From NCBI GenBank assembly GCA_947088865.1, contig CAMUHY010000002.1, positions 124,001 to 188,000 on the forward strand: a DNA stretch of 64,000 nt, written 5' to 3'. The position numbers and the translations under genes were made by a program. The notes beneath the pieces are model-generated. The model was not told where the DNA came from, did not search any database, and was given only the letters and a program-made list of their open reading frames with translations. The DNA is from an uncultured Eubacterium sp. GTDB lineage: Bacteria; Bacillota; Clostridia; Lachnospirales; Lachnospiraceae. Positions 8,057-17,704 of this stretch are shown here, one piece after another (positions within the stretch are counted from its first letter, which is position 1; each line of letters begins with the position of its first letter).

Positions 8057-10663
8057 TTACTTACCGTAATATGCCTTAAGATATATCTCTTTAATCTCAC
8101 TCATCAATGGATAACGAGGGTTTGCTCCTGTACATTGGTCGTCAAATGCCTTTTCAACCATATCATCCAACGTATCTAAGAAATACTTTTCATCAATACC
8201 ATATTCCTTGATTGTTTTCTTAATACCAACTTTAACCTTCAATTCTTCAATTGCCTGAATGAAATTCTCAAATTTTTCATCATCATCTTTGCCCTGAATA
8301 CCCAAGAAATTTGCACATTCTACATAGCGCGCCTTGCAGTGTGGATACTCATACTGTGGAAATGTTCCCATCTTTGTTGGCACTTCTACTGCATTGTAAC
8401 GCATAATATCCGTTATTAAAATCGCATTGGCAACACCATGTGGAAGATGATGGAATGCACCTAACTTATGTGCCATAGAGTGACACAAACCTAAGAACGC
8501 ATTTGCAAATGCCATACCTGCCATTGTGGAAGCCGTTGCCATCTGTTCACGTGCCTTTGCATCAGCTGCACCATTCTCATAGGCAGATGGAAGATACTCA
8601 AAGATATTTTTCATTGCCTTTAATGCAAGACCATCTGTATAATCGGTAGCCATAATAGAAGCATATGCTTCGAGCGCATGAGTCAAAGCGTCAATACCAG
8701 ATGCTGAAGTAAGTCCTTTTGGCTGATTCATCATCATATCTGCATCGATAATAGCCATATTGGGAAGAAGCTCATAATCGGCAAGCGGATATTTAATATT
8801 GGTGTCTTGGTCTGTAATAACGGCAAATGGTGTCACTTCTGAACCTGTACCTGAAGATGTCGGAACAGCTATAAAATATGCTTTTTCACCCATCTTAGGG
8901 AATGTGTATATTCTCTTTCGGATATCCATAAAGCGCATAGCCATATCCATAAAGTCTACTTCTGGATGCTCATACATAACCCACATAATTTTACCAGCAT
9001 CCATTGCTGAACCACCACCAATTGCAATAATGCAGTCTGGCTCAAAAAGAGTCATAGCGGCAGCGCCTTCTTTTGCACATGCAAGTGTTGGGTCTGGTGC
9101 AACATCATAAAATGTTGTGTGAACGATACCCATCTCATCAAGCTTATCGGTTACACATTTTGTATATCCATTTTTGTAAAGGAACTGGTCTGTTACAATA
9201 AATACTCTCTTCTTGCCCATGACATTTTTCAGCTCATCTAACGCCACAGGAAGACATCCCTTCTTAAAGTAAACTTTCTCAGGTGCCCTAAACCAAAGCA
9301 TATTTTCTCTCCTTTCAGCTACGGTCTTAATATTAATAAGGTGCTTTACATTGACATTCTCTGATACAGAGTTGCCGCCCCATGAACCACAACCCAATGT
9401 AAGAGATGGCTTTAAAGCAAAGTTATAAATATCACCAATACCACCCTGTGAAGAAGGTGTATTGATAAGAACTCTACATGTTTTCATAGCTTCTTGGAAT
9501 ACTGCAATCTTTTCATGCTCTGTTGCAGCATTGATATAGAGTGATGATGTATGACCATAACCACCGTCAGCAACCAAATGCTCTGCCTTTGACACAGCAT
9601 CCTCAAAGTTGCTTGCCTTATACATTGCAAGAACTGGAGATAACTTTTCATGCGCAAATTCTTCTGATATATCGACGGATTCAACTTCTCCGATAAGAAT
9701 TTTTGTTGTTGTTGGAACCTCAATTCCTGCAAGCTTTCCAATATTATAAGCGCTCTGTCCTACTATCTTGGCATTGAGCGAACCATTTATCAATATCGTT
9801 TTACGAACTTTTTTAAGCTCATCTTTATTTAAAATATGACAGCCTCTTGCAATAAATTCATCCTTAACTTGCTTATACAATGAATCAGCAACAATGACAG
9901 ACTGCTCTGATGCACATATCATACCATTGTCAAATGTCTTAGAATGAATAATTGAATTAACGGCTAATACTACGTCTGCTGTCTCGTCTATAATCGCTGG
10001 CGTATTACCTGCACCAACACCCAATGCTGGCTTTCCAGATGAGTATGCGGCTTTAACCATACCTGGACCGCCTGTTGCTAAAATAATATCGGCTTCCTTC
10101 ATAACTAAGTTTGTCAATTCCAGTGAAGGAACATCAATCCAGCCAATAATTCCCTTTGGTGCGCCTGCTGCAACGGCTGCGTTAAGAACAACCTTTGCCG
10201 CCTCAATCGTGCTGTTTTTTGCACGTGGATGAGGGCTGATAATAATACCATTTCTTGTCTTTAATGATATCAGTGTCTTAAATATTGCTGTTGAAGTTGG
10301 GTTTGTCGTTGGAATAACAGCCGCAACAACACCAATTGGCTCTGCAACTTTCTTTATGCCAAACGATTTATCCTCTTCAATAACACCACATGTCTTCACA
10401 TCTTTATAAGCATTGTAGATATACTCTGAGGCATAGTGATTTTTGATAACCTTATCCTCAACAACGCCCATACCGGTCTCTGCAACGGCTTGTTTTGCAA
10501 GACTGATTCTTGCTTGGTTTGCTGCCATAGCAGCAGCCTTAAAGATATTGTCTACTTGCTCTTGTGTATATGTAGCAAATATCTTTTGTGCTTCCTTCAC
10601 TTCTTTAATCTTCGCTTCTAAAGATTCAACCGTATCAACAATCATACTACTCTCCTTCTGCAT
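8057..10663 (-). CDS. adhE: Bifunctional acetaldehyde-CoA / alcohol dehydrogenase
   Basis: An 868-residue AdhE that converts acetyl-CoA through acetaldehyde to ethanol while reoxidising two NADH. The N-terminal aldehyde dehydrogenase half (about residues 1-450) has GVGAGNTPAII and the catalytic cysteine in NGMICASEQ. The C-terminal iron alcohol dehydrogenase half has the NAD-binding AIGGGSAMDAG and iron ligands in GIDALTHALEAY and LCHSMAHKLGAFHHLPHG. AdhE usually forms helical spirosomes in the cytoplasm. GGAGG 7 nt upstream supports the chosen ATG; a second ATG six codons later also has a good site. A Rex-like operator and a strong promoter precede it, so redox control by NADH is expected. 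Confidence 0.97.
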   Translation of the reverse strand: MQKESSMIVDTVESLEAKIKEVKEAQKIFATYTQEQVDNIFKAAAMAANQARISLAKQAVAETGMGVVEDKVIKNHYASEYIYNAYKDVKTCGVIEEDKSFGIKKVAEPIGVVAAVIPTTNPTSTAIFKTLISLKTRNGIIISPHPRAKNSTIEAAKVVLNAAVAAGAPKGIIGWIDVPSLELTNLVMKEADIILATGGPGMVKAAYSSGKPALGVGAGNTPAIIDETADVVLAVNSIIHSKTFDNGMICASEQSVIVADSLYKQVKDEFIARGCHILNKDELKKVRKTILINGSLNAKIVGQSAYNIGKLAGIEVPTTTKILIGEVESVDISEEFAHEKLSPVLAMYKASNFEDAVSKAEHLVADGGYGHTSSLYINAATEHEKIAVFQEAMKTCRVLINTPSSQGGIGDIYNFALKPSLTLGCGSWGGNSVSENVNVKHLINIKTVAERRENMLWFRAPEKVYFKKGCLPVALDELKNVMGKKRVFIVTDQFLYKNGYTKCVTDKLDEMGIVHTTFYDVAPDPTLACAKEGAAAMTLFEPDCIIAIGGGSAMDAGKIMWVMYEHPEVDFMDMAMRFMDIRKRIYTFPKMGEKAYFIAVPTSSGTGSEVTPFAVITDQDTNIKYPLADYELLPNMAIIDADMMMNQPKGLTSASGIDALTHALEAYASIMATDYTDGLALKAMKNIFEYLPSAYENGAADAKAREQMATASTMAGMAFANAFLGLCHSMAHKLGAFHHLPHGVANAILITDIMRYNAVEVPTKMGTFPQYEYPHCKARYVECANFLGIQGKDDDEKFENFIQAIEELKVKVGIKKTIKEYGIDEKYFLDTLDDMVEKAFDDQCTGANPRYPLMSEIKEIYLKAYYGK

Positions 10664-10702
10664 TTTCTTACCTCCATTTTCATTCTCAAATCCTTATAAA
10701 CA

Positions 10703-10720
10703 TTGTTATTTTTTTAACAA
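10703..10720. promoter_or_regulatory. Putative Rex operator upstream of adhE
   Basis: The 18-bp sequence TTGTTATTTTTTTAACAA is an inverted repeat, one base away from the clostridial Rex consensus TTGTTAAnnnnTTAACAA. It lies just downstream of the adhE -10 element, where binding of NADH-free Rex would block transcription. Confidence 0.7.
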
Positions 10721-10724
10721 AAAT

Positions 10725-10753
10725 ATACTATCAAATATTAAGTCATATGTCAA
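10725..10753 (-). promoter_or_regulatory. Sigma-A-type promoter of adhE
   Basis: On the minus strand a perfect -35 TTGACA (10748-10753) is separated by 17 bp from TAGTAT (10725-10730). The start codon is about 60 bp downstream, and the Rex-like site sits between. Confidence 0.75.
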
Positions 10754-10833
10754 CCCTTAAATTTATATTTATTTTTATAACAATTGTACTATGTACTGCC
10801 AAGAACAAACAGCTATATAAACAAAACGATTAC

Positions 10834-11547
10834 TTACTTTCCATACTCCGAAATAATCTTATCAATCATTCTTGAAGCCATACTTTTTGTAAGCTTTTCT
10901 ATATCTTCCTCAATATCTAACTGATGTTTAATAAGCAACGCTGCAAGATAACGTTTTTGTGCCTCTGTGATGGGAACATCTTTTTTTATATGAAACACTA
11001 ACGGCGTCGTAGTACAAAATCCCTCATCATCTGGTTTTATCTCATACAACTTATGATACAGCTTAATTGCGCTTTTGGCATCGTCAAAAGCTCTATGGGA
11101 GCTTCCTTTATCCAATTTAAAATAATCGCACAGATATTCCAAATTTTTATGGGGAACTTCTGGCAATAGCCGTCTTGCAATCTTTAATGTGTCAATTCCT
11201 TGCTTTTCAAATGTATAATTTGAATTGACAGCCGCCTTTTTTAAAAAACTATAATCAAATATAATATTGTGACCCAACAAAGGTAAATCTCCAATAAAAT
11301 CAAGTATATCTTTAATTATTTCCGATATGACTGGTTTATTCAAAACCATACTATCGGTTATCCCTGTTATTTCTGTTATCCTTGCACTAATATGTATATC
11401 TGGATTGATTAATGTCTTATAAGTGGCAGCCTCTTTTCCATCAATAATTTTTGCCATACCTATCTCAATAATTTTATCCAGTGAAGGATTGATTCCTGTT
11501 GTCTCCAAATCAAGAGCAACATATGATTCTATCTTTAAATTACTCAT
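10834..11547 (-). CDS. DnaQ-like 3'-5' exonuclease (DEDDh family)
   Basis: A 237-residue protein whose first about 170 residues form an RNase T/DnaQ exonuclease domain. ExoI is ALDLETTGINP (catalytic Asp and Glu), ExoII is LGHNIIFDYSFL and ExoIII is HRAFDDAKSA, with the His-Asp pair of the DEDDh type. The C-terminal 60 residues are helical and charged with no known motif. The start overlaps the end of the upstream GGDEF gene by 8 bp, so they are cotranscribed. A role in DNA repair or RNA processing is likely; it could be a Pol III epsilon-like proofreading subunit or a stand-alone nuclease. Confidence 0.88.
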   Translation of the reverse strand: MSNLKIESYVALDLETTGINPSLDKIIEIGMAKIIDGKEAATYKTLINPDIHISARITEITGITDSMVLNKPVISEIIKDILDFIGDLPLLGHNIIFDYSFLKKAAVNSNYTFEKQGIDTLKIARRLLPEVPHKNLEYLCDYFKLDKGSSHRAFDDAKSAIKLYHKLYEIKPDDEGFCTTTPLVFHIKKDVPITEAQKRYLAALLIKHQLDIEEDIEKLTKSMASRMIDKIISEYGK

Positions 11548-13291
11548 TTAAAAATCCTGTTCCAAATATATTGCCAAGAATCGCTAGATACACGGCATCC
11601 ATTTTGCTCCATTTACTCATCTGTTTACTGCGGTTAAAAGAAACAATTTTATTTTTATCACCGACAATAACCTGTACTGCTTGATTAATTCCCATATTCT
11701 TAAAAGCTTCTACCGTCTTTTGGGCTTTTCTCTCAAAAAAATTGATATTGTTTATCACTTCGATTCCATCTTCTGAAAAATCTGCTAAATAAGACTTTTC
11801 GTCCAAATAACTATTATCATCCAAATAGTCGCCATCACCTAAAAGAATATATCGGTTCCAATCTTGATTTTCCATTTTTTCATAGACAAAAATACTGTCA
11901 ATACCAAATGTAAACTGAATCTTTTTTGCAGAAGCCTCAAAACTATCTTTTCCATGAAGTTTATAATCGTTAATAATATCATTTACAATACTTAATTTGC
12001 GATATTTGTAAAACATATATTCCGCCGATTTTGCTTTTCCTAAACCATTAATAAACTCTGAATGAAGCTCCGGAATATAGATAATATATCTGTTTTTTCC
12101 TTTTTCTTTTGCAAGATGTAATACCTTATAAGCAATTTCACATAATTTTTCATATGTTGCTGCATCTTCAGGATATGTTGCAGAACCAATAGAACATGTT
12201 ATTTGCGGTTTATCTTCTTCATTATTATACATAAATGCAATATTGTTTCTTATTGTTCTCAATAAACTTCGGATATCTGTATTACTTCCTAAACGCTGCG
12301 CTACAATCAATATTTCATCATCGCCAATTCGTCCAACAACGCCAGTCACGCCAACCGCATCTTTTATAACAGTGGCAACACTATTTAAAACTTCATCACC
12401 AAACAACTCACCATATTCATCATTAATATATTTAAAATCATCAATATCTAAAACAGCAATCGTAACAGGATATATAGGTTTTGAAGCGATAAGTTTTGAA
12501 GCGTAATCCTCAATAGCTTTTTTATTTAAAATTCCTGTACAGGCATCCAACATCTCTGTCGTATTATAGGAATTGTCCAAATTATCTACTGGATTTACTT
12601 TAGACATTGTGGCAATAACATGCGTCTTTGCATTGGAATCAATAATTGATTTTCCTTTTATCAGACACCAATCCATTGCCTTTGTGCCCTCAAAAATTCT
12701 CATTTTAAACTCATGTTCAAACTGTTTTGTCCCTTTTCTAAAATTAGAACAGAGCATATTAAATACATTTTTATAAATTTCATCAATGTTACCGTTTGTA
12801 ATCATTGTTTTTTCCCAGTCTGTAAGTGTTCCATTATAAAAATTCACTTGTTGTTGATTGCCCATCATAAATATTTTCAATTTATCGGTATGAATATCAT
12901 ACGAAAACATAAGATGTTCCATCAAACTAAAATACTGCATATAATTTTCATCTTCTGCTATATGCAAACTTTTTACTTCTGCTATATCATGCAGTTCAAT
13001 GCGAATCTGCCTATCGTGATTTCTATTTTTAGGTATATCCACCAACAGCATAATAACCCATCTATAACGACCATTGTCATCAACCATTCGCAAGGAAATA
13101 ATTGTACTTTCTTCTATACTAACTGCCTTAAGACCATCTTCAAGTCTAATAATATCATTTGGATGGATACTTCTTGCAAGCGTATACATAGCATTATTTC
13201 CAAGATATTTACTAAGCTTTGTATCTGCTGTCAATATATTTAAGCTTTCATCAATAATTGCTCTGCCAATAAAATGTGTATTTTGTTCCAT
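11540..13291 (-). CDS. GGDEF-domain protein with degenerate active site
   Basis: About 583 residues. A PAS-like sensor region occupies roughly the first 250 residues, a GGDEF domain about 260-420, and a further alpha/beta domain the C-terminus. The signature loop reads RIGDDEILI in place of RxGGDEF, so the second glycine and the Phe are changed and no RxxD inhibitory site is seen five residues upstream. Diguanylate cyclase activity is therefore doubtful. Another start 24 codons upstream would need TTG and overlaps trmD, so the ATG at 13291 is preferred, although its GAGG is 14 nt away. It lies between trmD and an exonuclease in one operon. Confidence 0.8.
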   Translation of the reverse strand: MEQNTHFIGRAIIDESLNILTADTKLSKYLGNNAMYTLARSIHPNDIIRLEDGLKAVSIEESTIISLRMVDDNGRYRWVIMLLVDIPKNRNHDRQIRIELHDIAEVKSLHIAEDENYMQYFSLMEHLMFSYDIHTDKLKIFMMGNQQQVNFYNGTLTDWEKTMITNGNIDEIYKNVFNMLCSNFRKGTKQFEHEFKMRIFEGTKAMDWCLIKGKSIIDSNAKTHVIATMSKVNPVDNLDNSYNTTEMLDACTGILNKKAIEDYASKLIASKPIYPVTIAVLDIDDFKYINDEYGELFGDEVLNSVATVIKDAVGVTGVVGRIGDDEILIVAQRLGSNTDIRSLLRTIRNNIAFMYNNEEDKPQITCSIGSATYPEDAATYEKLCEIAYKVLHLAKEKGKNRYIIYIPELHSEFINGLGKAKSAEYMFYKYRKLSIVNDIINDYKLHGKDSFEASAKKIQFTFGIDSIFVYEKMENQDWNRYILLGDGDYLDDNSYLDEKSYLADFSEDGIEVINNINFFERKAQKTVEAFKNMGINQAVQVIVGDKNKIVSFNRSKQMSKWSKMDAVYLAILGNIFGTGFLNE

Positions 13292-13301
13292 ATTGCTGTG
13301 C

Positions 13302-14000
13302 TTAACCTCGCTTTTCCATATATTTATTATATAAATCTGGCCTATACTTTTTTGTTCTCTCAATGGATTGTTTTAACCGCCATTCATCTACATTTGCATG
13401 ATGTCCAGACAATAAAACTTTTGGTACTGAAACACCTTCAAATACTTCTGGTCGTGTGTATTGTGGATATTCAAGCAAATCATTTTCAAAACTTTCCGTC
13501 TGTGCCGATTCGCCATTGTGCAGCACTCCAGGCAGCAGTCTTGCAATAACATCAATCATAATCATTGCTGGAAGCTCGCCACCTGTCAGCACATAATCGC
13601 CTATTGACACATAATCTGTAACGATTCGTTCAAGCGCCCGTTCATCAATCCCCTCATAATGTCCACATAATATCACAAGTTCTTCTTCTTTTGCAAATTC
13701 TTGCGCCATTTGCTGTGTAAATGTATATCCAACTGGCGTCATATATACCACTCTCGGTTTTTTTCCTAAAGTTGAAACCAAATCATCATAAGCAGCACAA
13801 ACAGGTCTTGCCTGCATGACAAGACCTGCACCTCCACCATATGGATAATCATCAACTTTCATATGCTTATTATCTGCATAATCCCTAATATTAACTGCAT
13901 TAATCTGAAGAATTTTGTTCTCCATCGCTCTCCTAATAATACTGTGATTCAATCCATTGACAATCATATCTGGAAATAATGTCAACACATGAAAGTTCAT
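13302..14000 (-). CDS. trmD: tRNA (guanine(37)-N1)-methyltransferase
   Basis: This SPOUT enzyme methylates G37 of tRNAs reading CNN codons, preventing +1 frameshifts, and is usually essential. It starts MNFHVLTLFPDM, the family-typical N-terminus; the ATG at 14000 has AGGA 5 nt upstream, while the ATG at 14012 overlaps that site. The AdoMet knot region LCGHYEGIDERALE and VSIGDYVLTGGELPAM is intact. The length of about 232 residues is normal. In many Firmicutes trmD follows rpsP-rimM; here it follows an SGNH hydrolase gene and precedes a GGDEF gene, an unusual setting. Confidence 0.96.
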   Translation of the reverse strand: MNFHVLTLFPDMIVNGLNHSIIRRAMENKILQINAVNIRDYADNKHMKVDDYPYGGGAGLVMQARPVCAAYDDLVSTLGKKPRVVYMTPVGYTFTQQMAQEFAKEEELVILCGHYEGIDERALERIVTDYVSIGDYVLTGGELPAMIMIDVIARLLPGVLHNGESAQTESFENDLLEYPQYTRPEVFEGVSVPKVLLSGHHANVDEWRLKQSIERTKKYRPDLYNKYMEKRG

Positions 14001-14014
14001 AACATTCCTCATTT

Positions 14015-14920
14015 CTAACCGTTAATTAACTTACTAATACTATTTAACATAAATGGGTAATATTCACCATAAATATTACTTCCATTACCTGTGCATTCCG
14101 TTTTAAGATAACCGCTTCCATCTTTATAAGCATCTGCCAAATCAATAAATGTAGCGCCATACCCCGCTGCATTTTCACTTAACGTCTCATTAATTTCATC
14201 CAATAAAGACTGTTTGATACTGACATTAGAACGATTTTCAAAAGCCGATGTCACAGGCAAAACCGACAAAATATATACGCTTGTCGAAGCGCTTTTTGAT
14301 TTTATTTCCGCAACAGTCTCGCCAATAAAACCAGCAATTGTCTTACCATCCCTTGTGCCATAGTTGGCATCATTTAATCCCACCATGATAAACACTTTTG
14401 AAGGATTTGAAGAAAGTGCGGTGTCAATATGCTTTGAAAGTTTATCACTGGTAACATTATCATCAGATACTACCTGTGACTCTGGAAGAAACTCATAAAA
14501 TGAAATACCGCTAACAATCGAATCCCCTAAAAATACACAGTCTTTAAACTTATCAGCCCCTACAAAATCCTGCTTTTCCACAGAACCAGAAACTTTTAAT
14601 GTACCTCCAACCTGCTGAGCTTTCGTTGTCGGCTGTTGTGTTGTTGTCTGTTCATTTGTCGGTTCTGTCTGAGCTGTTGTCTGTGTATTTGATAAATCTT
14701 CTTTTGTCTGTGAAACTGTATTATTATGATTGGTTGGCTCTTTTGCAACATCACTGTTATCTTTATCTTTTGTCACCATATTAACAACAATAAATACCGC
14801 AAGAATAACCACTACCACACCGGCGGCAATAAAACAATAATTACGATACTTATTCCAAGTTCTCATTTTTTTGTTAATTCTTATCTCTGGTCTTCCTTCA
14901 TCTTCTCTATTATTACTCAT
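14015..14920 (-). CDS. Membrane-anchored SGNH/GDSL-type esterase
   Basis: A 301-residue extracytoplasmic hydrolase. Charged residues 1-28 precede a transmembrane anchor at about 29-50. A Thr/Gln-rich low-complexity linker (about 60-105) leads to an SGNH domain. The block I nucleophile motif is FLGDSIVSG and block III is MVGLNDANYG. The last-block DxxH is not obvious, as the C-terminus reads IDLADAYKD without a clear His, so catalysis is uncertain. Such proteins deacetylate or de-esterify cell-wall or capsule sugars. Its stop is 14 bp before the trmD start, giving one operon. Confidence 0.82.
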   Translation of the reverse strand: MSNNREDEGRPEIRINKKMRTWNKYRNYCFIAAGVVVVILAVFIVVNMVTKDKDNSDVAKEPTNHNNTVSQTKEDLSNTQTTAQTEPTNEQTTTQQPTTKAQQVGGTLKVSGSVEKQDFVGADKFKDCVFLGDSIVSGISFYEFLPESQVVSDDNVTSDKLSKHIDTALSSNPSKVFIMVGLNDANYGTRDGKTIAGFIGETVAEIKSKSASTSVYILSVLPVTSAFENRSNVSIKQSLLDEINETLSENAAGYGATFIDLADAYKDGSGYLKTECTGNGSNIYGEYYPFMLNSISKLING

Positions 14921-15099
14921 CGTAACCTGCTGCTTAATATATAAATAAATCTCTATATAAAACAGCTTTCTCCTTTCCTTCTTTTAAATGCTTGTTTAAG
15001 TCCTCGTACTTTCTCAATACACTCTACTGTATCTCTCAACGGTTCTTTTCTATATTTCTGTCAAAGAATATTTGCAACCTGCTTCACTGCTTGATAAAG

Positions 15100-17217
15100 T
15101 TAAAATTGCATCTTTCTCAGTACCATAGCAGACTTATTTCTCATACCAACATCTAACCAGCCCTCTTTTACGGAATATCCAAGTTTATTATTATCATACC
15201 CATTTTCATACGTAACAAAAATTTGTTCCATATCATAATCTCTCATCAGTCCAATTTCCCACACTGGAACATGCACTCTTCGCTCATCATCCGAATTGTT
15301 TACAATAACGACCACCATATCATTCCTGTCAAAACGTCCATAAGCAATTAAATTATACTCACTGATAAGCGGTTTGTACGAACCTGTACTAAGAACTTTA
15401 CACTCTTTATGCATCTTAATAACATCTTTGTGAAACTGAAGTAACAACCTATCTTCTTTTCCCCATGGGTACGTTCTTCGATTATCTGGGTCTGTCCAGC
15501 CACAAACGCCTGCCTCATCTCCATAATATAATGTCGGTGCACCAGGCCATGTCATCTGAATAATCACTGCCGCCATAAAGACAGCTCTATCTACATGTTC
15601 ATTTGCTTTTTGTGGTCCCATTGTATTTGTTCTTCCCACAATGCGATTGGTTCTTGTAAGAAATCTTGAATGGTCATGATTTGACAATTGATTCATGGAT
15701 ATACTGACTGCCTGATGTCCCATACGCGACATATTATGATGCATGGCGCCAAAAAAATTGCTGGCATTGCCAATCATATCCTGTCGAAATTCATCACTGT
15801 GCTTTTCCATACCTGTTAAAAACCATGTTATAGGTTCCATAAATGCATCGTAATTCATAATCGTATCCCACTGTCCGCCTAAAAGCCAATCGTGAGAATC
15901 GCCATAATGCTCTGCAAGAATAACAGCTTCTGGGTTTGCCTCTTTCACTGCTTTTCTAAATTTTCTCCAAAATCGATGGTTATACTCGCTGTTATATCCT
16001 AAATCAGCCGCCACATCTAAACGCCATCCATCTACATTATACGGAGGAGACACCCACTTTTTTCCAATCTCTATAATGTAATCTTCTAATTTTTCAGATT
16101 CTTCATAATTTAACTTTGGTAAAGTATCATGTCCCCACCAGCCATCATAAGAACCATTATCAGGCCATTGGTCACTATAAAATTTAAAAAAACTATGATA
16201 TGGGCTTTCATATTTTTCATAAGCACCCACTGCATAATCATCTTTACTGCTGCTATATATATGCTCTCTATCAAGCCATTTATTAAATGAACCACAGTGA
16301 TTAAACACACCATCAATAATGACTTTCATTCCTCTTTTGTGTATCTCCTCCACAAGCTTTGCAAAGAACGCATTGCTCGCTTCAAGATTTTCTTTGCTTG
16401 TAACTCTGCTAATATACTTTGTGGCATGTCGATTATCTTGGTCGCCTTCCTTTAGCACTTCTCCTTCATCGACTTTTATCACGCCAATATGCGGGTCAAC
16501 ATAATCATAATCTTGAGTATCATATTTGTGATTAGAAGGCGACACAAAAATGGGATTAAAATAGATAACATCGATTCCTAAATCTTGAAGATAATCCAAC
16601 TTATCCCATACTCCTTGTAAATCTCCTCCATAAAATTCTCGTACACCCATCTGTGCAGGATATTTATTCCAATCTTTTACTTGGATTACATGTTCTCCTA
16701 TATAGCTATACTCATCATCAACTACATTATTACTTGTATCGCCGTCACAGAATCGGTCAACATAAATTTGATACATAACAGCACCTTTTACCCATTTTGG
16801 CACTTTATGTCCTGGTATAATTGTAAAATTATAATAAGGATTTAACTCACGCGCTCCTCCCATTTGATTATAGTAATAACACAGCCCTCGTTCTCCTTCT
16901 ACCTTAAAATAATAAGACATAATTGAATCGGATACTTCTATCGCCGCTTCATAATAATCAAAACTCACATCGGAATCTACTCGAACCATAGCATACTCTT
17001 CATTATCAACATAAAGATATGCCCGCTCAATATTGAATCTTCCTACTCGAAGCCGAATACGAACGGTGTCCCAAGGTTCACACTCTGGCGGCATTCTATA
17101 ATTTTCAGTTGCATCTGAAAACAATGCACGAGGCTTAAACACAGGTCTCGTATTACACATATATAGTAACTTTTTATATTCTAATTTCATTGAATCAACT
17201 GCTTTAACAATTCTCAC
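15100..17217 (-). CDS. GH13 alpha-amylase family enzyme (neopullulanase/cyclomaltodextrinase-like)
   Basis: A 705-residue glycoside hydrolase without a signal peptide, so probably intracellular maltodextrin degradation. An N-terminal beta-sandwich (CBM34-like, about residues 25-130) precedes the (beta/alpha)8 barrel starting VMYQIYVDRFCDGD. Catalytic residues are visible: the nucleophile Asp in DGWRLDVAADLG, the acid/base Glu in VILAEHYGDS and the transition-state Asp in LSNHDHSRF. A C-terminal beta domain ends the protein. GTG at 17215-17217 is the start, with AAGGAG 8 nt upstream. The tandem hairpin repeat at 17288 lies in its leader region. Confidence 0.92.
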   Translation of the reverse strand: MRIVKAVDSMKLEYKKLLYMCNTRPVFKPRALFSDATENYRMPPECEPWDTVRIRLRVGRFNIERAYLYVDNEEYAMVRVDSDVSFDYYEAAIEVSDSIMSYYFKVEGERGLCYYYNQMGGARELNPYYNFTIIPGHKVPKWVKGAVMYQIYVDRFCDGDTSNNVVDDEYSYIGEHVIQVKDWNKYPAQMGVREFYGGDLQGVWDKLDYLQDLGIDVIYFNPIFVSPSNHKYDTQDYDYVDPHIGVIKVDEGEVLKEGDQDNRHATKYISRVTSKENLEASNAFFAKLVEEIHKRGMKVIIDGVFNHCGSFNKWLDREHIYSSSKDDYAVGAYEKYESPYHSFFKFYSDQWPDNGSYDGWWGHDTLPKLNYEESEKLEDYIIEIGKKWVSPPYNVDGWRLDVAADLGYNSEYNHRFWRKFRKAVKEANPEAVILAEHYGDSHDWLLGGQWDTIMNYDAFMEPITWFLTGMEKHSDEFRQDMIGNASNFFGAMHHNMSRMGHQAVSISMNQLSNHDHSRFLTRTNRIVGRTNTMGPQKANEHVDRAVFMAAVIIQMTWPGAPTLYYGDEAGVCGWTDPDNRRTYPWGKEDRLLLQFHKDVIKMHKECKVLSTGSYKPLISEYNLIAYGRFDRNDMVVVIVNNSDDERRVHVPVWEIGLMRDYDMEQIFVTYENGYDNNKLGYSVKEGWLDVGMRNKSAMVLRKMQF

Positions 17218-17287
17218 AAAAAATACTCCTTTATACGATGTATTATAATTTTATACTCAAACCTGATATTATTCAACTATTTTTTGT

Positions 17288-17466
17288 AAAAAAAGAGTTG
17301 CAAGGCAACTCTCACAAGTTTGTTTCACAAACTTGTTGCTACATTATTATTCTTTATCTTTCCTTAAAAAAGAGTTGCAAAACAACTCTCACAAGTTTGT
17401 TTCACAAACTTGTTGTTCAATTATTATTCCTTATCTTTTCTAATAAAGAATGGCAACGCAACTCTT
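17288..17466. repeat. Tandem 77-bp repeat with double hairpins (2.3 copies)
   Basis: Each unit has two hairpins: AGAGTTGC/GCAACTCT and ACAAGTTTGT/ACAAACTTGT. Copies start near 17288 and 17365, and a degraded third lies at 17445-17466. The period is 77 bp, judged from the GAGTTG boxes at 17295 and 17372. Confidence 0.75.
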
Positions 17467-17476
17467 ATAATAACAT

Positions 17477-17508
17477 AAAGAGGACAGCCTGGGGTGGCTG
17501 TCCTCTTT
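17477..17508. terminator. Strong hairpin between amylase and ftsH genes
   Basis: Arms AAAGAGGACAGCC and GGCTGTCCTCTTT enclose a 6-nt loop. The position downstream of ftsH suits a terminator for that operon. T-tracts on both sides are only three residues long before other bases, so efficiency is uncertain. Confidence 0.6.
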
Positions 17509-17704
17509 AGAAGGTATTTCACTTTTATGGGGTGTAGCAAAATATAATGTATTGGGGGTTTTACGTAAATTATAATATCATGTTAAATAATGTAAGTGTT
17601 CATAAACTTAACAAAAAAACATAACTTTTTTTATGCAAATTGTACAAATAACAAATTGTATTATGAATACAATCTTTTCTTATAAATTTCCAAAGCCCCA
17701 ATCT
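17509..17704. other. AT-rich non-coding gap downstream of ftsH
   Basis: No gene is visible. A small inverted repeat ATTGTATT/AATACAAT around 17655-17674 lies just after the ftsH stop and may help terminate it. A TATAAT on the minus strand near 17570 is a possible amylase promoter, with no good -35. Confidence 0.4.

Noticed and set aside
13292-13363. Longer N-terminus for the GGDEF protein starting inside trmD
   Set aside because: It would need TTG, overlaps trmD by about 60 bp and has no ribosome-binding site.
17288-17466. Possible CRISPR array
   Set aside because: Only 2.3 units with no unique spacers; the whole 77-bp unit is repeated, so it is a tandem repeat.
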